Numbered from the stretch's first letter, positions 47,702 to 57,639 are shown. The stretch: DNA of 64,000 nucleotides from Sulfitobacter pontiacus (GCF_040790665.1 NZ_CP160849.1:124001-188000); one strand, 5' to 3'. The notes: a model not told the origin generated them from the letters alone. Translations and numbers: made by a program.

Positions 47702-47949
47702 TTTGGAACCTCCGGGTTTTGTCCGCGCAGCTTGGCCAGCAAAAAGCGCAAGGGATTGCGGAACATGGACACAAAGGCAGCAAGAGCAAGCAGGCTATAG
47801 AGCCAGCCCACCTGAAGACCGATCAGGATGATCAGCACCGGTGCGGCGATCAGCAGGATCACACCGGGAATATATTGCAGGCGCATGGGCAGCGTCGCCA
47901 CCGTGGCCGAGCAAAAGACCCACAGGATGCAAGCCCAAAGCAAGGTCAT
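47698..47949 (-). CDS. DUF2484 family membrane protein, second copy
   Basis: This 83-residue protein, with MTLLWACILWVFCSATVATLP as its start, is a paralogue of the next gene and ends FRNPLRFLLAKLRG before a short tail. The ATG at 47949 is preceded by GGGGG. A TTG at 47985 overlaps the murC stop (TTGA) and has GAAGGA close by, so a 12-residue longer protein is possible. The stop overlaps the ATG of the next gene by 4 bp. Its role is unknown; the tandem, coupled arrangement points to a joint function. Confidence 0.78.
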   Translation of the reverse strand: MTLLWACILWVFCSATVATLPMRLQYIPGVILLIAAPVLIILIGLQVGWLYSLLALAAFVSMFRNPLRFLLAKLRGQNPEVPK

Positions 47950-47981
47950 GACCGGCCCCCGTATGATGGGGTCCGCGCCAT

Positions 47982-49397
47982 TCAAACGGCTTCCTTCTTC
48001 AAGGATTCAAGCGCGGCAGGCAAGGCGTTGGCCCAGGTGCTGATTGTCCCTGCCCCAAGGCAGACAACCATATCCCCCGGCCCTGCCTGTTCGCGGACCA
48101 GCCGCGCCAGATCATCCTCGCTTTGGACGGCGCGGGCGTGGCGGTGACCATGACGGATCAACCCTGCGACCAGATCATCGCGCCCTGCCCCCTCGATCGG
48201 GGCCTCGCCTGCGGCATAGACCTCGGCGATGCCAACAACATCGGCATCGTTGAAACAGGCGCAGAATTCCTCGAAATGGTGGTGCAAACGGCTGTAGCGG
48301 TGGGGCTGGTGGACCGCGATCACGCGCCCTTCGGTGGCCTGACGTGCGGCTTTCAGCACGGCGGTAATCTCGACCGGGTGATGACCGTAGTCGTCGATGA
48401 TCGTCACGCCATCCACTTCGCCCACTTTGGTAAAGCGACGGTTCACGCCGCCGAACCCGGCAAGAGCGGCACGGATTTCTTCAGTTTTCATGCCAAGGTG
48501 GCGCGACACGGCGACCGCCGCCATCGCGTTTGACACGTTGTGATCTCCGGGCATCGGCAGGCTGCAATCCTTGATCGTGATGCCTTCGGTCTGGAACATG
48601 ATATCGAAATGCGCCACGCCCGCCTTGTAGTGCAGGTTGACTGCGCGCACGTCGGCCTGGGTGTTAAAGCCATAGGTCATGACACGGCGATCGGTGATCT
48701 TGCCGACCAAGGCCTGCACCTCGGGGTGGTCGATGCAGCAGACCGCCAGCCCGTAGAAAGGAATGTTCGAGACGAAATCCAGAAACCCTTTGCGCAGGGT
48801 ATCGAAGTCGCCCCAATGCTCCATATGCTCGGGGTCGATATTGGTCACGATGGCAATGGTCGCGGGCAGACGGTTGAAGGTGCCGTCGGATTCATCCGCC
48901 TCGACCACCATCCATTCGCCCTGCCCCATCCGTGCGTTCGACCCGTAAGCATGGATGATCCCGCCGTTCACAACCGTCGGATCTATCCCGCCGTTGACCA
49001 GCAGTTCGGCCACCATCGTCGTTGTGGTGGTCTTGCCGTGGGTTCCGGCCACCGCGATGTTGGATTTCAGGCGCATCAGCTCTGCCAGCATCTCGGCGCG
49101 GCGCACGATGGGAAGGCCCGCCACCCGTGCGGCATCCAGTTCAGGGTTGCCCGGCTTGATCGCGGAAGAGATCACGACCACCGCGGCCCCTTCGATATTC
49201 GCGGCCTCCTGCCCTTCGAACACCGTCGCGCCAAGGTCCACCAGACGGTCGGTGATCTTGGTCGATTTCAGGTCCGACCCCTGCACGCGGTAGCCGTGGT
49301 TCAACAACACCTCGGCAATGCCGGACATGCCGATACCGCCAATACCCACGAAATGGATCGGGCCCACATCGGTGGGGAGTTTCGTGGCTGCGTTCAT
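47982..49397 (-). CDS. murC: UDP-N-acetylmuramate-L-alanine ligase
   Basis: This 471-residue Mur ligase adds L-alanine to UDP-MurNAc. The N-terminal [18 protein letters not shown] region, ATP motif [10 protein letters not shown] near residue 112, EADESDGTF and [10 protein letters not shown] near 342 are all typical. The ATG at 49397 overlaps the murG stop by 4 bp. It is followed directly by the DUF2484 pair. Confidence 0.97.
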   Translation of the reverse strand: MNAATKLPTDVGPIHFVGIGGIGMSGIAEVLLNHGYRVQGSDLKSTKITDRLVDLGATVFEGQEAANIEGAAVVVISSAIKPGNPELDAARVAGLPIVRRAEMLAELMRLKSNIAVAGTHGKTTTTTMVAELLVNGGIDPTVVNGGIIHAYGSNARMGQGEWMVVEADESDGTFNRLPATIAIVTNIDPEHMEHWGDFDTLRKGFLDFVSNIPFYGLAVCCIDHPEVQALVGKITDRRVMTYGFNTQADVRAVNLHYKAGVAHFDIMFQTEGITIKDCSLPMPGDHNVSNAMAAVAVSRHLGMKTEEIRAALAGFGGVNRRFTKVGEVDGVTIIDDYGHHPVEITAVLKAARQATEGRVIAVHQPHRYSRLHHHFEEFCACFNDADVVGIAEVYAAGEAPIEGAGRDDLVAGLIRHGHRHARAVQSEDDLARLVREQAGPGDMVVCLGAGTISTWANALPAALESLKKEAV

Positions 49398-50494
49398 CGT
49401 TTTTTTCCTTCGGTTGCCAGGGTTTCCACCATCTGGGCGAGTTCTTCTGCGGCGTCCGGCTTGGCGACCGACAGGGCGGCGCGCGCCATCTGCTGCGCGC
49501 CCTCTGCGTGGGTCAGCACCATTTCGATCTGGGCCCGCAGACTGTCGGGGTTGGCCATGTTTTCGGGCACCATGATCGCGGCACCGGCGTCCACCAATCC
49601 ACGGGCATTGGCCGTCTGATGATCGCCTGTCGCCGCGGCAAAGGGGATCAGGATCGACGGCCGCCCGATGATAGAGATATCGGCAACGCTGGACGCGCCA
49701 GCGCGGCTGATCACCAGTTGAGCTTCGGACATGCGCCGCGGCACGTCATGGAAAAACGGTTGCACATCGGCATTGATCCCGTTTTCGGCGTAAAAGGTAG
49801 CGACACGTTGGCCATCCTCGTCCCGCGCCTGATGGCTGACACGGATATTGCGCAGCAGTTCCATCGGCAGATCGGCGATGGCGGGGGGGATCACCTCGCT
49901 CAAGATGCGCGCGCCCTGGCTGCCGCCCATCACCAACAGCTCCATCGGGTAATCGCCCGGCGCGATATAGCCCGCGCCCGCACGCTCCAGCACCGCGGCA
50001 CGCACCGGATTGCCGGTGTGCTCGGCGCTGACACCATCGGGCAATGTGGTCGGCCATGTGCCGCAAGCCACGGCATCAACATGTTTGGAAAACAGATCAT
50101 TGACCCGACCGAGCACGCCATTCTGTTCATGGATCATCCGGGGCTTGCGCAGCACCCAGGCCGCTGTCAGCGCGGGGATCGACGGATACCCGCCAAAGCC
50201 GACAACCACATCGGGCTTGTCGCGCAGCATACCAAAGACACCGCCAAGCACACCGCCCAGAATACGAAACGGTGCGATGGCCTTGGCCACCAGACCGCCG
50301 CGCGCGAAGGTGGCGCTGCTGACCTGTTGAATCTCGACCGCCTCGGGGAAACCGCCGGTATAGCGCGCACCCCGCGCGTCGGTGGACAGCTTTACCCGCC
50401 AGCCCCGCGCCAGCATGACCTCGGCAAGCGCTTGGGCGGGAAACATATGCCCGCCCGTCCCCCCTGCGGCGATGACCAGCAGCGGCGCCGTCAT
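49394..50494 (-). CDS. murG: UDP-N-acetylglucosamine transferase MurG
   Basis: This 366-residue GT-B enzyme converts lipid I to lipid II on the inner face of the membrane. The motif [19 protein letters not shown] lies at the N-terminus, [12 protein letters not shown] and [11 protein letters not shown] follow, and the donor-site region [13 protein letters not shown] lies near residue 265. Both ends overlap neighbours by 4 bp (ftsW stop and murC start), showing tight coupling. Confidence 0.97.
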   Translation of the reverse strand: MTAPLLVIAAGGTGGHMFPAQALAEVMLARGWRVKLSTDARGARYTGGFPEAVEIQQVSSATFARGGLVAKAIAPFRILGGVLGGVFGMLRDKPDVVVGFGGYPSIPALTAAWVLRKPRMIHEQNGVLGRVNDLFSKHVDAVACGTWPTTLPDGVSAEHTGNPVRAAVLERAGAGYIAPGDYPMELLVMGGSQGARILSEVIPPAIADLPMELLRNIRVSHQARDEDGQRVATFYAENGINADVQPFFHDVPRRMSEAQLVISRAGASSVADISIIGRPSILIPFAAATGDHQTANARGLVDAGAAIMVPENMANPDSLRAQIEMVLTHAEGAQQMARAALSVAKPDAAEELAQMVETLATEGKKR

Positions 50495-51660
50495 CGGGCA
50501 CGGCTCCGGCCCAATAGATCAGAGATCTGGCCCTGTGGTCGGGTCCGGGTAAACGCCAGCAACATGCCCACGGCGATGCCAGAGGCAATCACCGACGACC
50601 CGCCGTAGCTGACGAAAGGCAGCGTCATACCCTTGGCGGGCAGCAGCCGCACGGCCACGCCCATGTTGATCATCGCCTGCACGCCGAACATGCAGGCCAG
50701 ACCGGTGCCGGCCAGACGAATAAAGGGATCCCGCTCGCGCACCAGACGCAGCAGCGACCGCACAACGATTACGGCATAAAGCGCGATCACACACATCACG
50801 AGGATCAGGCCGTATTCTTCGGCAGCAACGGCGATGATGAAATCGGTATGCGCATCGGGCAGCGACCATTTCACCTGCCCCTCGCCCACGCCGACCCCGA
50901 ACAGACCGCCTTCGCGGATCGCATCGGTGGCATAGCCAAGCTGCGTGCGCGGATCGATGTCGGGCGACAGGAACCCATCAATCCGGCGGGCAAAGTGTTC
51001 AGAGTTGGAATAGGCAAAAGTCCCCGCCAAGACGACCAGCCCGGCCATGCCCACCAGCAGCACCAGCGGCGCACCGGCTACGAAATACATGACCCCCCAG
51101 CCGAACAGGACCAGACAGGCCTGACCAAAGTCGGGCTGCAATGCCAGCATCAGGACGATGGAAATACACAGCGCAAAGGACCACGTTTTGCCCGGAGGGC
51201 CGTTGATCTCGAGCGCGGCGGCCATCATCCACGCCGCCACAACGACAAAACCGGGCTTGAGGAACTCTGACGGCTGGAAGGACGCAAAGCCCATGGAATA
51301 CCAGCGCACAGCGCCTTTGCCAAAGTCGGTGCCAAAGAACGGCAGCAAGGCCAGCGCCACAAAGGACACCAGAAAGCCGACGATCGCCAGACGCCGCACC
51401 ATCACGGGCGTCATCATCGACGTCAGCACCATGGCAATCACGGCAAGCACACCGAAAACAGCCTGTCGCTGCACATAGTGAAAAGAGTCAAAGCCGTTTT
51501 TCGCGGCCAACGGCGGAGAGGCCGCCAGCCCCAGCAACATGCCCACGGCAAACAGCAGGAGGATGCAGGACATCGCCCATTTGTCGATCGTACGCCACCA
51601 TTTGGGAAGAATCGGTTCGCCATCCCGAACGGGAACCGCGCCATAGACCATTTCTGTCAT
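50491..51660 (-). CDS. ftsW: Peptidoglycan glycosyltransferase FtsW
   Basis: This 389-residue SEDS-family protein polymerises peptidoglycan at the septum. It has about ten transmembrane helices, an essential-region motif [11 protein letters not shown], and a large loop with [25 protein letters not shown]-like sequence, then FVSYGGSSV near the C-terminus. The ATG at 51660 is followed by a cytoplasmic N-terminal region of about 30 residues. The gene now begins the ftsW-murG-murC run; its usual upstream neighbour murD is 8.6 kb away, so a promoter should lie in 51661-51771, though I could not assign one. Confidence 0.96.
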   Translation of the reverse strand: MTEMVYGAVPVRDGEPILPKWWRTIDKWAMSCILLLFAVGMLLGLAASPPLAAKNGFDSFHYVQRQAVFGVLAVIAMVLTSMMTPVMVRRLAIVGFLVSFVALALLPFFGTDFGKGAVRWYSMGFASFQPSEFLKPGFVVVAAWMMAAALEINGPPGKTWSFALCISIVLMLALQPDFGQACLVLFGWGVMYFVAGAPLVLLVGMAGLVVLAGTFAYSNSEHFARRIDGFLSPDIDPRTQLGYATDAIREGGLFGVGVGEGQVKWSLPDAHTDFIIAVAAEEYGLILVMCVIALYAVIVVRSLLRLVRERDPFIRLAGTGLACMFGVQAMINMGVAVRLLPAKGMTLPFVSYGGSSVIASGIAVGMLLAFTRTRPQGQISDLLGRSRAR

Positions 51661-51771
51661 GGGACCTGCCTTACACTGCCTCGTTCCGCCCCTTTTCGGG
51701 GTCTAGCTTGCAGTGTAGCGCGAAAGGTCACGCGGGGCTAGTCTGTTTTAACCAGCCCCGCGCAAAGCTGC

Positions 51772-52299
51772 CTATGCCCCGGCGTGCGTGCCGCGGATCG
51801 GATAGTCGTTGTCACGCACAAACTTGATCCCGTTCAGCAGCCCCTCCAGATCAGGCCGCGCGAAGGGCGCGTTCGAGATGTCGAGGATCTGGATATTGCC
51901 GTCGCCGTTCACCACGAAGACGCCGGGCTCTGCGAAGGGCTGATCGGTTTCTTGCGGGCTGCGCGGGTCAGAGACATAGAGCCCCAGTTCGCGCATCTGT
52001 GCGATGCTCATGTCATAGCCGATGGTCAGGGATAGATCCTGCTCTTGCGCCATCTCGCGCGCCTTGTCTTTCGGATCACCCGATACGGCAACAACGTCCA
52101 CACCTGCCTTGTTGAAATCCGCGACCAGCCCGTCCAGCGTCGACAGGTATTTCTTGCAGATCGGGCAATGCAGACCGCGATAGACGACCACCAGTTGCCA
52201 GTCATTGGCGCCCCGCGGGGTGCCAAGGGTCAACATGCCGCCTTGCAGCTCTGCCACGGTCAGTTTCGGAAATGCGTTGCCTGCGTCCAATACGTTCAT
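51772..52299 (-). CDS. Peroxiredoxin-like (AhpC/TSA family) protein
   Basis: This 175-residue thioredoxin-fold protein has the redox motif YRGLHCPICKKYL, with Cys45 and Cys48 forming a CxxC. The thioredoxin-like strand VVAVSGDPKDKAREM follows. The CxxC in place of a lone peroxidatic cysteine puts it in the AhpC/TSA-like thiol-oxidoreductase group. It probably reduces peroxides or thiols in the cytoplasm, as no signal peptide is seen. AGGAGAG precedes the ATG. It lies upstream of ftsW on the same strand, 111 nt away, and is divergent from the HI0933-type gene. Confidence 0.85.
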   Translation of the reverse strand: MNVLDAGNAFPKLTVAELQGGMLTLGTPRGANDWQLVVVYRGLHCPICKKYLSTLDGLVADFNKAGVDVVAVSGDPKDKAREMAQEQDLSLTIGYDMSIAQMRELGLYVSDPRSPQETDQPFAEPGVFVVNGDGNIQILDISNAPFARPDLEGLLNGIKFVRDNDYPIRGTHAGA

Positions 52300-52412
52300 C
52301 GGGTCTCTCCTTTAGTTGCTTCGTCACTCACGAAATTAGTGTTCATGCGCCGGGTTACCACCCCGCTCACGGCCACTTGACCGGCTTGCGTGGCGGGGGC
52401 TATGGCGGGGCC

Positions 52413-53594
52413 ATGCAATATGACACGGTAATTTTAGGCGCAGGGGCCGCAGGCATGATGTGCGCGGCCCACGCGGGCGGATCGGTGCTGGTCGTGGATC
52501 ACGCCAAAGCACCGGGCGAGAAAATCCGCATTTCGGGCGGCGGGCGCTGCAATTTCACCAATATGCACTGCACGCCTGATGCCTTCATCTGCGCCAACCC
52601 CCATTTCGCCAAATCGGCGCTGGCGCGTTATACTCAGTGGGATTTCATCGAACTGGTAGACGCACATGGGATCGCGTGGCACGAAAAGACCCTCGGCCAG
52701 CTCTTCTGCGACACCTCCGCCAAAGAGATCGTCGCCATGCTGCGCGGCCTGATGCAAAAAGCCGGTGTTGACCTGCGGTTGCACAGCACGCTGACAGATA
52801 TCGCCGCGCGTGATGCCGGATATAGCATGACCTTGCACACGCCCGACGGCACCACGCCGATCACCACGCGCAACTTTGTCGTTGCCTCTGGCGGGAAATC
52901 CATCCCCAAGATGGGGGCGACGGGGCGCGCCTACGAGATCGCCGCGCAGATGGGCATCCCCGTCACCGACACACGGGCGGGGCTGGTGCCCTTCACCTTT
53001 ACCGACGCCCGTTTCGCGCCCATATCCGGCACCGCAACGCCCGCGCGGGTGACTGCTCAAGGCCCCGCCTTTGACGAAGCCTTGCTGTTCACCCACCGTG
53101 GCCTCTCCGGCCCTGCCGTGCTGCAAGCTTCAAGCTACTGGACCGAAGGCGCGCCGATCACAGTGAACCTGCTGCCCGACAGTGATCTGCTGGCCAAGCT
53201 GCGCAGCCAACGCCAGACCTATGGCCGCCGCAACCTGACGACAGAGCTTTCCCACCACCTGCCCGCGCGGCTGGTGGATCATCTGTCGGGGATCATGGAC
53301 CTTGGCGGCAACCTCGCCGATTGGTCGGATGCAAAACTCGGCACCCTGATCGACAGGCTGTCGCATTGGGTCATGACCCCTTCTGGCACCGAAGGCTACC
53401 GCACCGCCGAAGTCACCCTCGGCGGGATCGACACCGACGCACTGTCCTCCAAAACACTAGAGGCCAAGACACGCCCCGGTCTCTACTTCATTGGCGAGGC
53501 CGTCGACGTGACCGGATGGCTGGGCGGCTATAACTTCCAATGGGCCTGGTCCTCCGCCATGGCCTGCGCCGCAGATATCGCACAGAAACAGTAA
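52413..53594 (+). CDS. HI0933/YhiN family FAD/NAD(P)-dependent oxidoreductase
   Basis: This 393-residue flavoprotein has the dinucleotide-binding motif VILGAGAAGMMCA at the N-terminus, followed by KIRISGGGRCNFTN, the hallmark of the HI0933 (YhiN/BaiN) family. The C-terminal GLYFIGEAVDVTGWLGGYNFQWAWSSA is equally typical. Some members reduce flavonoid or bile acid double bonds; most are uncharacterised. The ATG at 52413 is preceded by GGCGGGG; an in-frame upstream reading to 52272 has no support. Confidence 0.92.
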   Translation: MQYDTVILGAGAAGMMCAAHAGGSVLVVDHAKAPGEKIRISGGGRCNFTNMHCTPDAFICANPHFAKSALARYTQWDFIELVDAHGIAWHEKTLGQLFCDTSAKEIVAMLRGLMQKAGVDLRLHSTLTDIAARDAGYSMTLHTPDGTTPITTRNFVVASGGKSIPKMGATGRAYEIAAQMGIPVTDTRAGLVPFTFTDARFAPISGTATPARVTAQGPAFDEALLFTHRGLSGPAVLQASSYWTEGAPITVNLLPDSDLLAKLRSQRQTYGRRNLTTELSHHLPARLVDHLSGIMDLGGNLADWSDAKLGTLIDRLSHWVMTPSGTEGYRTAEVTLGGIDTDALSSKTLEAKTRPGLYFIGEAVDVTGWLGGYNFQWAWSSAMACAADIAQKQ

Positions 53595-53595
53595 T

Positions 53596-53652
53596 TTCCA
53601 AATGGCCCTAAATCCCGGGGGAGCCGCCATAGGCGGCGGGGGCAGCGCCCCT
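53596..53652 (+). repeat. Gene-end repeat, degenerate copy E
   Basis: CCAAATGGCCCTAAATCCCGGGGGAG resembles the CCAAATAAACTCCGGGGGA core seen at 62648, followed by GCCGCC-ATA-GGCGGC and GGGGGC-rich hairpins. It lies just after the HI0933-type gene. Confidence 0.3.
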
Positions 53653-53765
53653 AGCCCGACACCAACGACCCAAAGCTGTCATCGACAGCATGGAAGCGAC
53701 CCCGCAATGCAGCTTCCCCAATGCAGACATGCGCCACACTATCGGTAAATTCAGAAAGGAAGACC

Positions 53766-54149
53766 ATGCGTGATCCAGAAACCGACAAGGCCAACGTCAT
53801 CGCCTTTTACGAAATGATGTTCAATGATTGCCGCCCCGCCGACGCCATCGCGCGCTACGCCGGAGCGCAGTACATTCAGCACAATCCCCATGTGGCGGAC
53901 GGCAAGGCGGCCTTCGTTGACTATTTCGAACGTATGGCCCGCGAACATCCGGGCAAACATGTCGAGGTCAAGCGGTCATTCGTGGACGGCAATCATGTGA
54001 TCCTGCATTGCCATCAGCTATGGCCCAACGGTCCCGATTATGCAGGGATGGACATTTTCCGTCTCGATGATCAAGGCAAAATCGTCGAGCATTGGGACGT
54101 GCTTCAGGAAATGCCTGTACAAAGTAACAACGACAACGGGATGTTTTGA
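53766..54149 (+). CDS. NTF2-like/SnoaL-like protein
   Basis: This 127-residue protein has the nuclear transport factor 2-like fold pattern. An N-terminal helix ([19 protein letters not shown]) leads to the strand-rich [32 protein letters not shown]-type text, and the closing [14 protein letters not shown], where the EHWDV motif is common in SnoaL-like proteins. It is often annotated as a nuclear transport factor 2 family protein; no defined substrate. The ATG at 53766 follows AGGAAGACC. The 3' end touches the DUF2938-like remnant on the opposite strand. Confidence 0.82.
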   Translation: MRDPETDKANVIAFYEMMFNDCRPADAIARYAGAQYIQHNPHVADGKAAFVDYFERMAREHPGKHVEVKRSFVDGNHVILHCHQLWPNGPDYAGMDIFRLDDQGKIVEHWDVLQEMPVQSNNDNGMF

Positions 54150-54179
54150 TGCAATGAATGCCGTGCGAGCACAGCATTG

Positions 54180-54306
54180 AAAGGTCAAAGCTATGCGTTG
54201 GCATTTTTCCCAAGAACCGAGCCGCAAGCCCTTTAACAGCGTCGACAATCAACGTGCCGCCAACCCCAACAAGCGTCGCAGTTATAAGAACTTGCACATT
54301 AGGCAT
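54180..54306 (-). pseudogene. DUF2938-like gene remnant (N-terminal fragment)
   Basis: Minus-strand codons from 54306 read MPNVQVLITATLVGVGGT, then LIVDAVKGLAARFLGKMP. This resembles the first membrane segment of DUF2938 proteins. After about residue 42 the reading turns to unrelated sequence and runs antisense into the NTF2-like gene. The rest of the family length (about 160 residues) is missing, so this looks like a broken gene end. Assignment to DUF2938 is from memory of the family pattern and is tentative. Confidence 0.4.
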
Positions 54307-54326
54307 GTTACGTAGGCATGTTACGT
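54301..54326. repeat. 13-bp tandem duplication
   Basis: AGGCATGTTACGT occurs twice back to back (54301-54313 and 54314-54326), covering the start codon of the remnant. It may mark an illegitimate recombination or small duplication event. Confidence 0.7.
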
Positions 54327-54381
54327 TCTTCCTTGAGGTTGGCGGTACGTTGCCAGTTTTTGAGACAGTATTGGCACCGCC

Positions 54382-55583
54382 CTATACGCGCCGCGCCGCT
54401 TGCCAGACCAAGGGCGCAAGCACGATGGCGATGAAGGGGAACATCATGAGATTGATGAGATGCCATCCCGACGCCTGCATCAACGCGCCAGAAAAGAACG
54501 AAAGAGCCGCGACTGTGCCGAAAACGGCGAAATCATTCAGCCCTTGGGCACGCCCGCGCTCGGCCTCTGTATGCGCGGCAGCTACCATCGCAGTCGCTCC
54601 GATAAAGCCAAAGTTCCACCCGATCCCAAGAAGGATGAGAGAGATGAAGAAATGCCTCAGATCCAAACCGGTCAGCGCAACAGCACCTGAAATGCCGATG
54701 ATGATCAGGCCAGCGGCGGTGACCTTTTCCTTGCCGAACCGGGCGATCAGCTTGCCCGTCACAAGGCTTGGCGCGAACATCGCCAGCACATGCCACTGAA
54801 TACCCCATGCCGCATGGTCAATCGAATGCCCGCATCCGACCATCGCCAGCGGTGCGGCCGTCATGACGAATGACATAAGCCCGTAAGACACCACGCCAGC
54901 GGCGACCCCAAGCATGTATTTAGGCGACGCCAGAAGTTGGAGCACGGTGCGCCCCCCGTCGTCGGAAGACGTTTGCGCTGTGGCTGCGGGTTGGCGGCCC
55001 CTTAATCGGGTCAGAACAAAAAACGCGATGAGCGCCAGCGCCGCTTGGCTCAGGAAACTGCCCGCAAAGGGCACGCCCGGCACAGCGTCGCGCGTGGCAA
55101 TGACCAGTTGCGGGCCGATAATGGCAGCGATCAGCCCGCCGACCATGACCCATGAAATGGCCCGCCCCCCGTCTGCCCTTTCGCGCCCGTCGGCAGCTGC
55201 GAAACGGTAAGACTGTACATAGGACGCATAGAGCCCCGCCAGAAACGTTCCCAAACAGAAGAATATGAACGCCCCAAAGGATATCGCACCAGCGGCGACC
55301 AATCCCGAGAACACGCCGATCATCGCGCCCAGAAGATATCCGCTGCGCCGCCCGTATTGTCGCATGATCCAAGCGGCAGGCACCGTTCCAAGGGCAAGCC
55401 CGAGATTATAGATGCTGACCGGCAGGGTCGCCAAAGCAGGGTCAGTCGCGAGATCCTGACCAACCAATCCCCCCAGCGAGATTACAATCGGTCCGCTGGC
55501 AGCCCCAAGGATTGGGCGAGGATCAGCACCGTCAGGTTGCGCCGGAACCCGGCGGTTTCAGTCGCGTCTATTGTCCGAGTCAT
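54382..55583 (-). pseudogene. MFS transporter gene with a one-base frameshift near its start
   Basis: Codons from ATG 55583 read MTRTIDATETAGFRRNLTV, then LILAQSLG, a typical MFS N-terminus. At a run of four G (minus strand, 55503-55506) the frame must slip back by one base to continue as AASGPIVISLGGLVGQDLA and the remaining roughly 360 residues of a 12-helix transporter. One extra G would restore a 401-residue protein. The downstream frame is open to 54382 with RYGRRSGYL-like and GRAQGLND-like transporter motifs. As written, the gene is broken unless this is a sequencing error or frameshifting. It is downstream of the amine oxidase operon, 97 nt after that stop. Confidence 0.8.
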
Positions 55584-55683
55584 CATATATCATCCGTATG
55601 GCCACCATGCCCGTTGGATTGGCTTGGCGCGGCGTGTTTTCATTTTTCTATTGGATGCCCAAACCCATGCGGGCGGGTGGTGA

Positions 55684-56769
55684 TCAGGTCTGCATGGGGT
55701 CGTGCAGCGCCAGCGTGCTGGCCGCATGTTCGGCCGCCTCTAATGCGCCCTCCAGAAAGCCTCCGAATTCCGGGGCGGTTTCGGTCGACGCAAATATCAT
55801 CCCGCGTGCCGAAAGGGCACGCAGGTTGGTCGGCAAACCATAGCGGGGATGGCTTCGGACCGGCTGCCGATCCTGTGGCCGCGCGATGTGGGGAATGGTC
55901 GCCCAGTCTTGCAAAACAAGGTGCATCGGGTTGGCCATTTCCGGTCCGAACATCGCCGTCAGCTGCGTCACCGCAAGGCGCATCATCTCATCTTTGTGCT
56001 GGGCACGCGCATCCGCAGGAACCCCGACAAAACCGAAGAGCGCATAGGGACCGCCCTGCCTTGGCGAAGCATCATGGATTTCGACCATCGGCCCCTGCTG
56101 GCTCATGGCGTCGCCGGACAGCCCGGCATGTCGCCAATGAGGCTGATCGTAAACCGCAACGATCTTGGCCTGACCGGCCATCCAAGTTGGCACATCTTGC
56201 AATGCCTGCATTTGGCCCGCATCCAGCGCGGGCTCAAAGGAAACGGTATCGGCGATCACCCGAGGCGGCATGGCCATCACGATCCAGTTGGCCGTGATGA
56301 TCTGCGCTGTGCCGTTTTGATCAACCTGCGCCGAGATGTTGTCTGCCGAATGGTCGATCGACGTCAGCCGCGTGCCGGTCATGATCTTCACCGGATCCAA
56401 CCCTTTGGCCAAAGCATGCACCACAGAGCCGATCCCACCGGCCAAGCGGTACGACCCCTCCATAGAGGCGTAGCCGCGTCCGCGCTGCACGGCGCCGTTT
56501 TGCTCTTGATAGACCAAGTCACCGGTCGAGAACTGCCCAAACACCGGGATCTGAAAGCGTTCCGCGAGGGCCGCCATGCGCGGCTGCCCCGGCCAGAACC
56601 ACGCAGGCCCAAGGTCGAAGGCACCGCCCGAAAACTCCTGAGTAAGGATACGCCCGCCGAGGCGGTCCTGCGCTTCAACCAGCAAGAAATCGCGGCCTTG
56701 GCGGGCCAGATGGTCGGCAAGCGCAAGTCCCGACAGACCACCGCCCACAATCAGAACATCGGTCTGCAT
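55684..56769 (-). CDS. FAD-dependent amine oxidase family protein
   Basis: This 361-residue flavoprotein has the dinucleotide-binding motif IVGGGLSGLALADHLARQG, followed by LVEAQDRLGGRI, the amine oxidase/GMC-like second motif. The C-terminal GMIFASTETAPEFGGFLEGALEAAEHAA fits the FAD-capping region of flavin monoamine oxidases. The substrate is unknown. Its ATG shares one base with the stop of the preceding SDR remnant (TGATG). The gene belongs to the cupin, SDR, amine oxidase operon, which is divergent from the TetR gene. Confidence 0.88.
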   Translation of the reverse strand: MQTDVLIVGGGLSGLALADHLARQGRDFLLVEAQDRLGGRILTQEFSGGAFDLGPAWFWPGQPRMAALAERFQIPVFGQFSTGDLVYQEQNGAVQRGRGYASMEGSYRLAGGIGSVVHALAKGLDPVKIMTGTRLTSIDHSADNISAQVDQNGTAQIITANWIVMAMPPRVIADTVSFEPALDAGQMQALQDVPTWMAGQAKIVAVYDQPHWRHAGLSGDAMSQQGPMVEIHDASPRQGGPYALFGFVGVPADARAQHKDEMMRLAVTQLTAMFGPEMANPMHLVLQDWATIPHIARPQDRQPVRSHPRYGLPTNLRALSARGMIFASTETAPEFGGFLEGALEAAEHAASTLALHDPMQT

Positions 56770-56957
56770 CAGAACGCCTCTCCCATCGGCCCGAGGTGCA
56801 GCTCATGGGTCCAGGTGGACCGTGGTTGATCCGCCAGCGCCAGATAGGTGCGGGCAATATCGGCTGACTTCATCATCCGTATAGGGTCCATTCTGTGTAG
56901 GGCGCGGTTAGCAAGACCGGCACCCGCCCCTCCAATGATTGCAAGTGGATCTGACAT
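56769..56957 (-). pseudogene. Internally deleted SDR gene (in-frame, 62 residues)
   Basis: The 62 codons begin MSDPLAIIGGAGAGL, a Rossmann GGxGxG start, then jump to ANRALHRMDPIRMMKSADI. The end, QPRSTWTHELHLGPMGEAF, is a common C-terminus of SDR proteins. The middle 180 or so residues, including the Tyr-x3-Lys active site, are missing. The reading frame and the tight junctions (1 nt after the cupin gene, one-base overlap with the amine oxidase gene) survive, so the deletion was in frame. It cannot be an active dehydrogenase; it could still be translated, keeping coupling in the operon. Confidence 0.65.
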
Positions 56958-56958
56958 C

Positions 56959-57639
56959 TCAACCTACGGCATTGGGGGCTGTCGGCGTTTCCGAAAGATG
57001 GCCGGATTTGACCCAAAGCCGCGCGCCCTCGGGCCCGGAAACGGCGTTCAGCGGCGTGTGGGGCGGTAGGCGCAGCCAGGAATTGACCCCGAAGACCTCA
57101 TCCCCTTCGATAAAGCTTCCTTCGACCACAAGGGCTTCGAACCCGTTGTGGCCGGCCTGTGTCACTGCCACGTTGGGCTCCCAAAGCTCGATCCGCACCC
57201 GTTCGTGCGCATCCTCGAACAGCGGGATTTCTGAAACACCCTCACGCACCGGCTGCGGGGTCTGGGTGGTGGTGTCTATGGTGATCTGCTGACGGTCATC
57301 CATGTCGAACTGCCACAGCTTGACGAAGATCGTCGCCCCCTCGGCTGAGCTTGGCGTGTGCGAAGACGTCGGCGGGTTGCGCACGTAGGTGCCGACAGGA
57401 AAGTCACCGTGTTCATCCTGAAACACGCCCTCAAGCACCAGAAACTCTTCGCCGCCGGTATGGGTATGGGCCGAAAACGCGCTGCCCGGCGCATAGCGGA
57501 CGATGGTCGTCGCCCGCGCGACTTCGTCCCCGATCCGATCCAGCATCCGCCGGTCCACGCCCTTCATCGGGGATGCAACCCACGGCTGCCGATCCGAATG
57601 TACAACGGCACGTTCATCGAAATTTGCGTTCAGGTTCAT
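56959..57639 (-). CDS. Cupin domain protein (ChrR-like, double cupin)
   Basis: This 226-residue protein contains two cupin domains. The first (about 40-115) has metal-binding histidines in AHTHTGGEEFLVLEG. The second (about 140-215) has HNGFEALVVEGSF and PPHTPL. The domain resembles the cupin of the anti-sigma factor ChrR, but the N-terminal zinc-binding anti-sigma part is missing. GGAGGG precedes the ATG. It is the first gene of the cupin, SDR remnant, amine oxidase operon, and the palindrome at 57683-57698 lies between its start and its likely promoter. Function could be a dioxygenase-like enzyme or sensor. Confidence 0.82.
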   Translation of the reverse strand: MNLNANFDERAVVHSDRQPWVASPMKGVDRRMLDRIGDEVARATTIVRYAPGSAFSAHTHTGGEEFLVLEGVFQDEHGDFPVGTYVRNPPTSSHTPSSAEGATIFVKLWQFDMDDRQQITIDTTTQTPQPVREGVSEIPLFEDAHERVRIELWEPNVAVTQAGHNGFEALVVEGSFIEGDEVFGVNSWLRLPPHTPLNAVSGPEGARLWVKSGHLSETPTAPNAVG

